The translations under genes and the position numbers were made by a program. The notes beneath the pieces were generated by a model. The model had not been told where the DNA came from, made no database searches, and was given only the letters and a program-made list of their open reading frames with translations. This document shows, one piece after another, positions 25,609 through 38,600 of a stretch of DNA of 64,000 nt. The stretch spans positions 9,116,155 to 9,180,154 of the forward strand of contig NW_024040596.1 of NCBI RefSeq assembly GCF_014851395.1, given 5' to 3'. Position 1 is the first letter of the stretch; the number at the start of each line of letters is the position of its first letter. This DNA is from Micropterus salmoides (lineage: Eukaryota > Chordata > Actinopteri > Centrarchiformes > Centrarchidae).

Positions 25609-27126
25609 GTAAGTTTAGTTAGCTTCTTTAGCAGCCGTAGCATTGAGCTAGCCAACTTCAGTCTACACGCACGTTTATTATTAATGAATAATAATACACG
25701 ATCTGGCTTCATTCTTCATTCAGGAGAAGGAAAAAAAACCGTGTAACGTTAAACGTGTTGAAAAATGTATGTTTCCGTTATTATTCTGTGACAGAACACG
25801 TCTGCTGTTTATTAGCCAAGTTAATCTCTGTGTTGGCTTTTAACGTTAGAGCAGCGATTACGGGCTCCGTGTTGATGTGATGTTTCCACAGATACCGACA
25901 CAGGTGGGTAACTTAGTGTTGTATTTTTTATGCAAGGGAGAGCTGGTAAGGAGCATGTAGCAACAAGTGCAAACCTCTCTAATCGTTTTACTGGGGATTG
26001 AGCTGTTGTGACATGTCAGCAGTGCCATCACAGACAGTAAAGCTCCCAGTGGAACAATTCGTTGGATAACATGACAAAAGACGACTGAAATGAATGTCCG
26101 GAGAGCGTGAACGTTTATTCTTGAACTTGGAAATGTTAAGTTTGACAAAATAATCTTAACTCAACGTTTCTGAGAGTCCTGGAAATTGTATATTGCTGAT
26201 GAGGGATTAAGCAAATAATTGAGTTACAACAAACCATTGTCTTTGAAAAAGTTATTTAAAAAAAGAGAATAAACTAAAAACACATATACAGCTGGTCCAG
26301 AGACCTTCTCAGTCGTCTGGTCCCGAGCAAAGGGATACATAATCATTTACACAGTCCTCTACCAGCCTTGAATGAACATTCAAGGAGAGGAACAGCATGA
26401 GAGGAAAATACTAAATAATAAATAATCTTACAGCTCTGACCTGAACTCTACATATATGAACAGACTTATAAAGAGTATAATAGAAAGAAAAGGTCTTAAA
26501 AGAAACACACACACACACACACAGACATATGTGTGTGTGTTGTGTTTATTATAGCAAAGACATAACACTACTACTACTGCTAATAATAATAATAGAAAGA
26601 TTAAATGTAGGGAGAAACAATTTTCTGCCATTACACTGAGCAAGCTGATGTGGACTGTAAGATACATTTGAAAGGACTGATGCCGATATTTAGAGAGCAG
26701 GGTGATGGTCGATATGTAATGCCGATACCAAAAGAAAGAAAAGTCATTTATAATACCATTATTCCATGCAGAGTACAATCTAATATACATGGTTATCTTA
26801 GCCAGTAATGTGTTGTTTTAAATTGAATTATAATTAATCAATGAAATACAAAAATAGATTAGGTTGTGCTGTAGACTTCAGAGCGTGACTGGTGTACAGT
26901 ACATTCGAAAGAGACGTCATTCAACTGCATTATCCTGTACAGTACAACAATGTAAACACCAGATCTAATCTAAAACTAGTAATGGTTTCATTTAGGATGA
27001 TATATCGTCTGACCGGTCTATCACTAGTTGAAAGTCTTGGAAAAAACTATTAAGTGGACCATGAGTGATGATTTGTTTTAGTAAAACTATAACGATAATA
27101 TTAACGAGCATAATGTTTCCAATATA

Positions 27127-27393
27127 CAGTTGCAGGAAAAAGTATGTGAACCCTTTTGAATTACCTGTATTTCTTCATAACTTCAACATACTTTTCCCAC
27201 CCTGCACTGTGAATGTGTACACGCTGTGTTCACCAAAAACATTAAAACATATAATTGTTTGTGTGGTATCAGTTTAAGCAGACTGTGTTTGTCTATTGTT
27301 GTGACTTTGATAAAGATCAGGTCACATTTTATGACTGATTTATTCTGAAATCCATGCAATTCAAAAGGGTTCACATACTTTTTCCTGTGACTG
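27127..27393. mobile_element. Tc1/mariner-type MITE with TA flanks
   Basis: A 267-bp element in the als2 5' intron. The first 36 bases (CAGTTGCAGGAAAAAGTATG...) match the reverse complement of the last 36 at all but two positions, and TA dinucleotides flank both ends (27125-27126 and 27394-27395). There is no transposase frame. TA target plus these ends is characteristic of a non-autonomous Tc1/mariner element. Confidence 0.85.
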
Positions 27394-27948
27394 TAAATAT
27401 ATGATATGGAAGGGGAGATCACATAAATCAAATGTTTAATGCAATAACACAGTTGAACACTCTTAGAATATTATTATTAAGTTTTAGATATTGCCATGTC
27501 CTTTCATATCTGTGCTAACATAAGGTGACAAAATATTCACTGTCATGGATTACCAATGTCAACCGAGTTTGTGTGTAGTGTTGATTTTAGCATAATGAAA
27601 TGAACGCATATCCTCTGTGGACAGTTGCAAAACCAATAACTATATATATATATATATGATATTATTTTATAGTTTGAAAACAGTCAGCACTTTGGTCCTC
27701 TTAATAGTGTTTATAAAAGTTAACATTTGAATATCGTCCTGATCGGAGAACAAACTGATGTATAATAATAATAATAAATAAAATAATGTCTTTATTGCAC
27801 AAGCCACACTTCATGTTAGTCAAGTAAAAACTGCATATTTGTTTTTTGTTTTTTGACAAAAAAAGGTGTTTTATAAAGAACAAGCACCTGAAGTAAACAC
27901 CTGACCAAAGATGCCTTCACTGTCCTGTGGAATGGAGAGTCTGAAGTG

Positions 27949-30900
27949 ATGGAGAACAGAGAGGAGAGGTACACACACACATTTGATCTGTCCCTGTCCT
28001 GATTGCATCTCCCCAGCTACCTCCAGTGGAAACATGTCGAATTTGAGTTGGTTTGGATAGAATGTGTTTAGGCTCATGGTCTGTGTATTTATTACATTTA
28101 AGGCCCATTACAGGCTAACGACAGTGATTAATTTGTTTGCGTTATTGCAGCCCTGCAGATGAGCAGGCCCCCACACCTCCAGAGCGAGGACTGCTTCACA
28201 TCTGGCAGTCGACGGGCCCCAGTGAGCAGCTCTGTCCAGAGCGAGTGCTGCTGTCCAGGCCTGTCCTGCAGGTCGCCCTGGGTGAACACCATGGTCTCTT
28301 GCTAATACAGGGTGTGTGTTTGTGAGTCAAAGTAGGGCTGTATGATAGTTCAGTGCTGTCACTCGGATAAGCGGATTGCGATTTTAATTTCTCATATTAA
28401 GATAATGTTCGGCGTTCTCCTTTCTGAACATACAAATTGAAGTGTCGAAGACAAACCCTCAGCAGGGCCAGATGTCTTCAGGTACTTTTTACACACAAAA
28501 CTTGGGTCGAACAGAGTATGCTGCGATTTTTTTTACTGAATATTCAAAACAGAATACAGGTGCATCTGAGCTGGTCGCTATTTCGTTTTTATACACTTTC
28601 TCACTTATGTGGGCCTTATTGTGAGGCCCACCTTCTCTAAACGTATCCTGCTTTCCTTACCAAAAGTGGCTTTGTTTAAAAATAAAGGCATCTTTTCCCC
28701 TCATGGCTGGCATCTAAAATGGACTCTTTCCCTTTTTGTAGAACTAATGGTGTCTCTTTCCTTCAGCAGACATGTACAGATTTATGCACATTAATTCTCT
28801 ACTTCTGTTCTCATGATGTACATTAACTGTCTATTCCCTATACAGTACACAGAAAGCAGGTTAATTTCGCTATCTGTCCTCATACACACGTATACTAACT
28901 GGAGACACCATTACAATCCACAATCCATCTTGAGATATTAAATGTAAATGTTTTATCACAACATAAATGGTTGTCAAACTTAATTATTTATATATCAGGG
29001 ATGATCAGGAAAAGAAATAATTCCCACAGAAGCGTGAGATTTTACTTAGTACTTTTTTTAATTGATTAAGCCTATTAATCAATGAATAAAAACGAGTCAT
29101 GAGTATGAAGTGATTCTGAATCATTCAGGATCATTGAGAAAATATTGTAACATAATATCAAACATAATTTATTGGAAGCGGAGATTTTCTGCGGGGAAGC
29201 CTTGTCCAAATTAGACGCCTGTCCTTTTTACTGGCCTATTGTGTGGCTACACGTGTTGACAAATAAATGCAGGTCTTTAGTCCATAAAGGTCCACCGATC
29301 AAAAAGTTTTTCAAAAAAATTGATCCAAGTTGAAATTACTACAGTAAACTTCAGTTTTTATCCTTTCAACATTAGTCTCTCTTTCTGTTTCTGTGCGGTT
29401 GGCCTAGATGGCCTGTCTCTCAGAGCTAGATTAAATGAATGACTCATAATGTAATATATAAAGTAATATTCACACTGGTTGAAATAAACATTTCCATAGT
29501 GGCCTAGTATCTCCCATCTTTACTGAGTTTTGTGTGAAAGATTTAAGCCTGTCCCATAAATAGGCAAGGTGAGCAAATAAATGCCTGGGCTATTATTTGA
29601 AGTTTTACGGTAACAAGTAAAGAAGTTCTACCCTGAGCTACAAGTGCGTCGGAGACGTCTTAAAGTCAAAATGAGCGTTACAGTTGTTGCTGTCTTCCAG
29701 GCGGTCTGGTGTATTCATTTGGTGAGCTGTTGTGGAGGGATCTGAGCATCCCAGTGTCCTCTCCGCTCCAGGAGGTCTCTCTGCTGGGGAGGACGGTGGT
29801 CCGTGTGGCTGCCGGCGGCTTTCACTGCGGAGCGCTGAGCGAGCAAGGCACCGTCTTCATGTGGGGGGAGAACACTGCAGGACAGTGTGGGCTTACTGAC
29901 AGGGACACAGACACAAGTATCACAGGTTGGTCAGAAACTTTCCTTCTGTCTTACTTCCTTCTTTCTGTTCTTCACCGTGTCCACACACTACTTGCCCTTT
30001 TCACTTTCTTCTTCCCTCAGTGTCTGCATCTAATCCTTCATTCCTATAATCCATTGTTGAGAAATAGGCAATTTTTTGGCCTCTTTTTTTTCCTATCATT
30101 TGTCTTTCTTTAAATTTGACTTATCCTTTTTCGTATCTAGTCAATTGCTAAATGTGTTTGTCAGACAATAAATAAGAAATAAGCTATGTAAAATATCCTG
30201 TGTCAGTTTCAGAGCCATGCCCAGTGACTGTGGTGGACAGTGACGTTGTTCCTCCAGCTGTGGTTCGGGTCGTGGATCTGGCTTTAGGACGGGAGCACAG
30301 CCTGGCTCTGTCGGCCCAGAATGAGCTGTGGGCGTGGGGCAGCGGCTGCCAGCTTGGCCTGGTCACCAGCACCTTCCCTGTATGGAGGCCAAAGAAGGTA
30401 AGTTTTTGTAAGGCTCAATAAATTTCAGCATTCGAAATTCAGAATGAATAAATTAACTTTATTTATATAGCACCTGTCATGCACAGAATACAGCTCAAAG
30501 TGCTGCAAAGTTCAAAACATAAACAAGAATGAAGAGAGAGAAGGAGTTACTCTATATAAAATAGCATTAACACATTTCTTAGAACAATTAAAACCGAGAG
30601 CTGCTGGTTGTAGGCTATATTAAAAATAAACTATTTGAGTTGTGACATTGGGAATAGATAAATAGAGTTGCAATGATTAATCGACTTGTTGTCAACTATT
30701 AATTAATAGCCAACTATTTTGATAATCGATTAATTGGTTTGAGTTTTTAAAATAAAAGTCAACATTCTGTGATTCCAGCTTCTTAAATGTGAATATTTTT
30801 TGGTTTCCTTACTATATGACAGTAAATGTAAAATCTTTGGGTTGTGGACAAGACATTTGAGGAGACATCATCTTGGGCTTTGGAAAACAATGATTGACAT

Positions 30901-31704
30901 TTTTCACGAAACAAATAGGAAATAATCAACAGTGAAAATAATTGTTACTTTAAAAAGCAGTGGAGGATCTTACGGGTCATGGAAGATCATAAAGTGATAG
31001 GGAGTCTGAAATAGAATGGGACGTGGCCATTTAGTGCTTTAAAAACGTGTTTTTAATTTTATGACCGCTCATTTCAGTTGTTATTAAAACGCTGACAGTA
31101 GCATTCTGAAAGGTCTGCCCTTTTGCAGTGGCTGCTTTTGATGTATGTATGTATGTAGAGTATATGAAAGCCATTGACTCAACCCTGTTGTGGGTATTGA
31201 AACTCTTTACTATTGATTATTTTCAAACTGGGGAGAGAGCCAGTCAGACTAATGTGTTAACTGTTTGATGGTGAACTGATGGCCTTCTTGTATGTGTGTG
31301 CATGTGAGCACTTGACAAAACTGTCAATTTAAATGTAATTATTACAATTTAATTATTTACATCTCTGGCACAGGTGGAGCACTTGGCAGGCAGGCATGTA
31401 ATTCAGGTAGTTTCTCTTCCTGTTATCTTTGTTGCCACATTTAAATTACAGTGAATGCAAATGTTCTGTGTCCAGAAATACCATCTCTATTTATTTCCCA
31501 CAGGTGGCTTGTGGTGCCTACCACAGCCTGGCCCTGGTTCGCAGTTTACCTCCACAGAACTACAATACCCAGAATCCTTCGGAGACAAGGGAGCAGGGCC
31601 AGTCACCTCACCTCTTAGTGACAGAGAGGGAGGAGCCGTGTGCAGTTGATACTGGTCACTACTGTCCGCTGGGGGTGGAGCTGACTGAAGGCATGACAGG
31701 CGAG
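27949..31704 (+). CDS. als2: als2, part: start codon and N-terminal RCC1-like repeats (coding exons 1-6)
   Basis: Residues about 1-275. Exon 1 codes only six residues plus two bases. Its ATG at 27949 has G at -3 and G at +4, and an in-frame stop lies upstream at 27889. It joins in phase to exon 2, which carries the conserved G-L-L-H-I-W-Q motif. RCC1 signatures follow: V-Y-S-F-G (exon 3), G-G-F-H-C-G-A-L with M-W-G-E-N-T-A-G-Q-C-G, G-R-E-H-S-L-A-L with W-A-W-G-S-G-C-Q-L-G (exon 4), and C-G-A-Y-H-S-L-A-L (exon 6). Exon 5 is a 33-nt microexon. In the family this region forms half of a beta-propeller with the later RCC1 block. Confidence 0.9.
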
Positions 31705-34700
31705 GTAAATAAACTCCAAGAGGAGAAATCATCCTGTCGCAACCAGAAAGATATGAAACTACATAATCTAGAGGCCGTAAAAATCTGTTACGACATGATC
31801 TTTGATTTACAGAGATTTTGGGTTGACTCCCAACTTTGGTTTGCATTCCCAGACCTCTCCCAGAAGAAGAGCCCAAGGACGAAGTCTCCAACCTGGGGGA
31901 AGGTCAGCTGGCAGCAGTTCATGTCCATTTTCTGAAGACTGCAAATCTAACACTAAACAGTACAGAATGACTCATGGGTCTCTCTTTTATACTTAAATCT
32001 TTACATTTTTGCATGTAATGTTTTGCTATTTCAGTTATTCTGCGTTCTCTCTCTTTCCCTTCTCTCCATTGCAAAACTTCAGGAAGAATCTTCCAGTTCA
32101 CACCAAGCTCGAGCCAGGTGGGCACACCGACCCTCTCACTCAGTCAGACAGCAGCCTCAGGTCTCACCCACTGTCAGGCTGGAGAGCCAGTGACAACTCC
32201 GCTTTCCCTGACGAAATGGACATTCAGAACCTCCTCCAGAAAATATCTAGTCAGTCATTTGAGATGCGCCACATCGCTGGACCAGGAGATACCGACTCAC
32301 TGAGCAGTTACACTTCAGGTTGGTGATTCAGTTCTGTTCTGTCTCCTTTTGTTTTGAAGTTTGTTTATTTGTTCATATCTTTATCCCTGTGGTCTTTTGG
32401 CTTTTTGTTCCCAAACTTGTTTATTCTTTTTCACTAGTTCCTTTCCTGTAGCTCGTTCATTTTGTCGTTCATTGCTTCTTTGATTCTTCCCTCATGCATT
32501 CCTTTGCTCGCCCCGTTGTTTGTTTTGACTTTGGTCTTTGCAAGTTTTGTATTTAATATATTTTCTTTCACCTCTGGAAAAACATCTCTGTTTTTCTTCT
32601 GTCTCTCCCGCCATCGTTCTCTCCAGATGACAGTTGTGTTTCCTCAACTCCTTCCACGGATCTGTTGACTTCCAGTTACAAAGAAGACTCACCAATTAAG
32701 AGTCAAACCAACAAGTAAGACCAAGTTTATTTGACAATGAGGCACTTTTTAGGCAATTAAATTAATCAGTGTGTCAATAATCTCATGTTGAGAGGTAAAA
32801 TAGCATAATGAAAACTTTTATTGCTATTTTGGTGGATCTTTATTTTATTCAGAAGATGTTCTGCTGATGCAGATACACACTCAAACTAAACTCAGTTATG
32901 CTGCAGTATCCACATACCAAGGTGCCTCACATAAGGCGAATTTGAGCCCTGATTTTTGACCTCCTTTCCCACAGTAACAGTGGAGTGGCCGTGCCGTACT
33001 CCTCCTCCCCAGTGTGTTTGGAAGAAGTTCGTCTTTGTCTGGAGGCGGAGAAGCAGGCGCTGCAGGGCCAGAAGAGCTACAGTCTCACAAACATAAACCA
33101 GACAGGGAAATCAGGAGCAAACCTGAGACGCTCCCTGCCTGGAACACCCATATGTGGTAGGAATGGTAGGGTGTGAACAACTACACTTTTGGGAGATCAT
33201 TTGTTTTTTTGCCAAGAGTTAGATGAGAAGATTGATACCCTGAGCTTTAAGTATGGAACCAGGATGCTATTAGCTTAGCATAAAGACTACAAGAAACAAA
33301 GATTTAAAGCATGTAACTCCCTCTAAAATTATAAGTTTTTACATTTCTGTTTTGTGTTTTAAAATAAACCAGCAAGATACATCATGTTAATTAGCCATGA
33401 GCTTTAGAGGTGCTGCTAGGGGTGTTTTTTAATTTTGGATAGAGCCAGGCTTGCTATTTCCCACTGTTTCCAGTCTTTATGCTAAGCTTTTTCTGGCTTC
33501 ATTAAGTGTGCTATTGCCTGTGGAGTCTTTATAGATGCCAGGCACCAGACAACATAATTATCATTTTAGCAACAAAATATGCCACCTCAGGCTGCCAATA
33601 CACTTCTCATACATTTTCTGGTATCAGTGAAATAAACAAAATGAGCAGTTTCTGCCTGTTTCAGACGTCATCGTTGTTATCTAGAGGTAACAGTATTTGC
33701 TTTCTTGAGATAACATGACAATTAACTTGTTATCAAGAGAAAATTTAAAAAATGACTTCATTTAAAATTAGAAAGCTTATTGTTACAAATGCTGGGCAGA
33801 CAACAGGATTTGACCTTCAGGAAAACCGGTGACGCAGAAGACTAACTTCTTGTTTTCTGTTTGCTCATAGTTTCAGGAGTGTCAGAATGAAAGTCTGATT
33901 TTGAATAGAAGTAAACAGTTGCTAACATTTGTTAACCTGTGTGGCTGCACAGAAAGGTTTATACCAACTTTAACACAACTTATCTCATGTTTATATTCTT
34001 ACATTAAGAGTCAGAGTTTTTCCTTTAGTTTTTCCTGCTTTCTGTTGTTATTGCTGTGGGTCCTCAACTTGACAGACATGCTGTTTTGGGGATACAGAGT
34101 TTTACAGTTGGTTTCAGAGGAGCTCACTAAGTCGTTAGGGTGTGTTCATACCAAACCTGTTTGGTGCAGTTTAGATGTGAAGTTTATTAAATGTGAGGTG
34201 AGAAAATTGCAGTCTGAACATCTGGTGCAGTTTGTTTGTGGAGAGAACGCAACACAGCCCGGCTACAGGCTTATGTTATGCTTGTTATGTGTGACACTTT
34301 GTGTATAGATTTTCTCTGATCATGTCTGCTATTCCCTCTCTCATGTTGCCGTAGGAGACACATCGTCTACTTGCTCTGTTTGTAGTCGCTGTTGTTACAT
34401 ACAACAGATGAAGTGCATTTGCAGTCTTGACAGACGCTCAAATGTAACTAGTAGGTGATGGTTCAGTTGGTTAAAACAACACTGTAACCAGGACTTTCTC
34501 ATTAGGTCGTGTGTTTTTCTTTCAGGGTCTCCACGGCGACGGCGGCCTTGTCCCTGTAGGCCATCGTCTGCTGGTCGAAATCACGCTGCTGCACCGGAGG
34601 AGGCCGGAGACGGCCTGCCGTATCTGGAGACAGAAGTGTGGAGCTGGGGCCGCGGGTCTGAGGGGCAACTGGGCCACGGAGATCAGCTCGCTAGGTGTGG

Positions 34701-34785
34701 ACACACAAACGCACACACCACTTAAAATATATCCTGTATGTATGTGTGTGTTTGTGTATATATATGTGTGTATATATATACAAAC

Positions 34786-34819
<34 letters not shown>

Positions 34820-34963
34820 TTGTATAATACACACATATACCACTTACACCACTTATAATATATCTTGGCTTGTATAGATATATTCTACATTTACAAAAAT
34901 CAATATGAGAAAATAATACGACAGAAAGAGGTAGACGAAACATCTCCTGTATAGACAAACTGT

Positions 34964-35024
<61 letters not shown>

Positions 35025-35612
35025 AGACTCCAGCCGCTGTGTATCAAGTCTTTAACAGGCGAGGAGGTGATCAAAGTCGCTGCAGGGTCACACCATTCAA
35101 TGGCTCTCACCGCTCACTGCCAGGTAACATACACAGAGCACACACACACACATACGATGGTTCTTCTATACATGACATAAGATGCTACTCAGCCACTGAC
35201 ACTTTCAATAACTATCATAACTACGAGCCTTACCTTAATCTCAACCTCAACCTTGAGCTGTTAAAGTCTCATACAACACTTTAGGCGAAGTCTGACTAGA
35301 ATGTCATCACTTTCAGGGTCTAAAAATCAAATTGTTCCTGACCTCACAAACGTAGAAGTACAAGAGCACACGCAGATTTACACAAACCAACTCTCGCGTT
35401 TTGCAGGTGTACTCGTGGGGCAGCAACATGTGTGGACAGCTCGGCCACGTCAACAGTCCTGTCACTGTACCTCAACAAGCAAAGGTACACAACAATCTGT
35501 TCTTCAAGTCATCCGGTCATTAGTGCTCAACTAATACTAGTCATATATTTATTTGTTTCTTGAAATGCTGATTTCTTCTTCACATATTCACTGACATAAA
35601 TTCACACAATCG

Positions 35613-35644
<32 letters not shown>

Positions 35645-38600
35645 CTGCACAGTATACTGTATTCCAGGTACTGTGTGCATGTAACAACAACACATAACAA
35701 TATACTGTAAAGAAATGTATGAATTTACAGGTTATCATTGAATCATGTTGAAGTCACACAAACAGATCTACAACAAGCCAGTAAATCACCTAATGGCAGT
35801 CTGTGTTTTGTCCCTGGCGGGCCACTGTAGCTGTCCGAGGATCTAAGGGTTTGGGACTTGTCAGCCGGTCAGAGCCACTCCCTCCTCCTGGCGGATGGAG
35901 ACTGTGTCCAGCCAGTCCTGTTGTACTGCGGCCTGCAGCGAGAGCCAATGTCAGCGCAGAGTGAGAGGTCACACCAGAGTCAAAGTTCATGCCAGAGGTC
36001 ACCCAGCAGAGCAGAGAGTTACACAGTCAGACCCACCCTGCTGCCCTTCTGCATGGAGGTTTGTATGAAACAGAACAGTTTGTGGAACAGGAGTGACAGT
36101 AGAGAAGATAATGGGTGGGGCACTTTTCCAACTGTAACACTGGAGTATGTTTTTCTCTTAGTATGGTTCAGAAAAAGTATGCTTGTAAAGCTACATCTGT
36201 GGTATTGTATCAGACAGCAGATACATGCATCCCACAGAGACAGCAGTTTAAAATCTGGTTGACACACATTGAACAAAGAGACAAAATAAAAAAAGAAAGA
36301 ATGCAAGCTTGAAAAAGCCGTTTTCATGCAGTTAATGTGTGACTAACAGTTCTTTCTTCTGTGTATGTGTAGATGGGTTACATTAGAAGTGTGTGCAGCG
36401 GCGGTCAGAGTTATGCGTTGCTGGCAGACCAGAACGTCATGGGTTTTATCTCAGCTATCCATGAGCTGGCCTCCAGAGAGAGACAGTTCTACTGCTGGTT
36501 GAGCGACGTCAAGAAGCTCCTCCTCACACCGCTACGCAACAGAGGTGTGAGGGTCTCTGTGCTGTGGCATATCTTCTCGGCATTCCCACCTCTGACCCCT
36601 TTTACTATTGTGCAAAATACAACAAATAATCTGTGAAATAATGCATGCCGGCCTTGAGCGTCTAGTCAGTGCTGTAATAGTAAATTTTATGTGTGTGTTC
36701 TCCTCCACAGAGAATTTGAGTCCGTCGTTAGGTAAGCCATGCGCTGATCTCTTCTTCTCTCTTTGTGAGAGTTTTGTTCGTTTGAGCGTCCTGATCGGTC
36801 GACACTCCACGTCACTCAGCTACTTCCTGCACAGCGAGCAGGGCCGTGATGTCACTGCCCTTCCCCTGCTGACGCACACTGATCACTTTCTGGACATTTA
36901 TAAAGAGTAAGGGTCACCTTTTGTCTGTACACACAAAACGTCCATTCTTGTTAGAAAGAGAAACTCTGTCACATGAGTTCAAAACACAAACCAGAAAGGT
37001 GGCATTGTTTTTCCAGAGCAAATAAGCTTGCGGAATTCTCTGTTGACAGTAGATTCAAGGACTGAACAGCCTGAAAAATTTCATTTCAGCAATAGTAAGA
37101 ATACCACTGATGTTAGATAGAGGATACAAGTTGTTTTCACCAAGGACTTACTGATTATTTAACATTCCTCTATTGTATCTAAAATAAAACATCTCCTTGC
37201 CTCTGTGTCTCTCTCCAGGTATTGCTCTTCAGTAGGTAACTTCCATGTGATGGGTGGATTCCAATCACTCCATAAACTCTCACTGTAAGCTCCTTCATTT
37301 CTTCTTTATGTTTTCACTTGTGAGGAGTGCTGCTCGCCTCACTTGCTCCAAAAGTCATCGACTCCTCTGCAAAAGCCGCCAGCAACAGTGCCTTTTTTTT
37401 TTTGGTCTCAATGTAGCCTTAATGGTAGCAGGAAAATTATCTCTATTAATTCTGATGATCAAGCTTGGGCTAAACCAGTTTTCCCCCCAAAACAAGCCCC
37501 AAGCTTAAAACACATCACTTCCTGTGCAGCAGGAAAGAGTTACCAAACATCAAGTTTTCAGAATTCCATCGACTGAAAACACATTTAGATAAAAATAACT
37601 TATTTCTCTTTGTGTGTCTCTGTCCAGCGAGTGTTTAGGCTCTCAGCAGACCACGCTCGCTCTGCTGTGTGTATCAGACCAGTCTGCCAGTGGTGACGTT
37701 GATCTGGTTTCGTTGTTGTACTGGCCGCTGCAGCAGCTCCATCAGTACAGCCGAGTCCTGCTCAAACTTGCGGTCTGTTATGATGTGGTGAGGAGCAATC
37801 TCTGCTTCTTCTTTCTGTCGGCACTTGTGCTCTTTCTCACTGAAACACTCTTTTGATCTTCCTTTTTTTTCTCTCTCTCTTTCCAGATGTCTGTATTTCC
37901 CATGATTGAGTAACTTTTGATATATTGTAACTTATTACTGTCATTGTGTTGGCTCAAATATAAGATGCTCCACCTCTTCCTTTATGAAGATATAGTAAGA
38001 GTGATTGAAAAAAACATTATATTCATGTAGCTGGTGCTTTTATCCAAAGCTACTTACAAGAAGTGCACTGAACCGTACAGGTGCATCTCAAAAAATGCGA
38101 ATGTTGTTGAAAAGTTCATTTTCTTCTGTAATTTAATTCAAAAAGTGAAACTTTCATATATTCTAGATTCATTACACATAAAGTGAAAATGTTCAGGCCT
38201 TTTTTTTGTTTTAATCTTGAAGATTACGGCAGACAGCTCATGGAAATCAGAACTCCAATATCTCAAAATATTATAGAATTTTAGAATAAAGAATTTATTA
38301 TACAGAAATGTCGACCTGAGAAGAGCTCTAATTAGCTAATTAACTCAAAACATATATATATATTTTTTTTGGGAAGCTGTGGGAGATTTTGACTTCATTA
38401 TCTTTAAACATTGACAATAACACATTTAGAGCATTTTACCGTCTTGACAGAGGTTTACGCTTTCTTGTGTTCAGTCAGTCCCCATCATAATTACTACATT
38501 GAATATATTCCACTGTGTCAGCCTCATTTCGTGGGCAGAATTAAAATGGTCAGATTTGCAGCCTGCTAGAATGTCTCTAAACTGTGATCTGTTAATGGAG

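Noticed and set aside
25891..25906. A tiny exon between an acceptor-like 'tttccacag' and a donor-like 'cag|gtgggt'
   Set aside because: Twelve bases with no start codon or frame role; the als2 start is explained without it.
36711..36731. A 21-nt microexon ending at GTAAGC
   Set aside because: The reading frame stays open and conserved through the site to 36906, so it is one exon.
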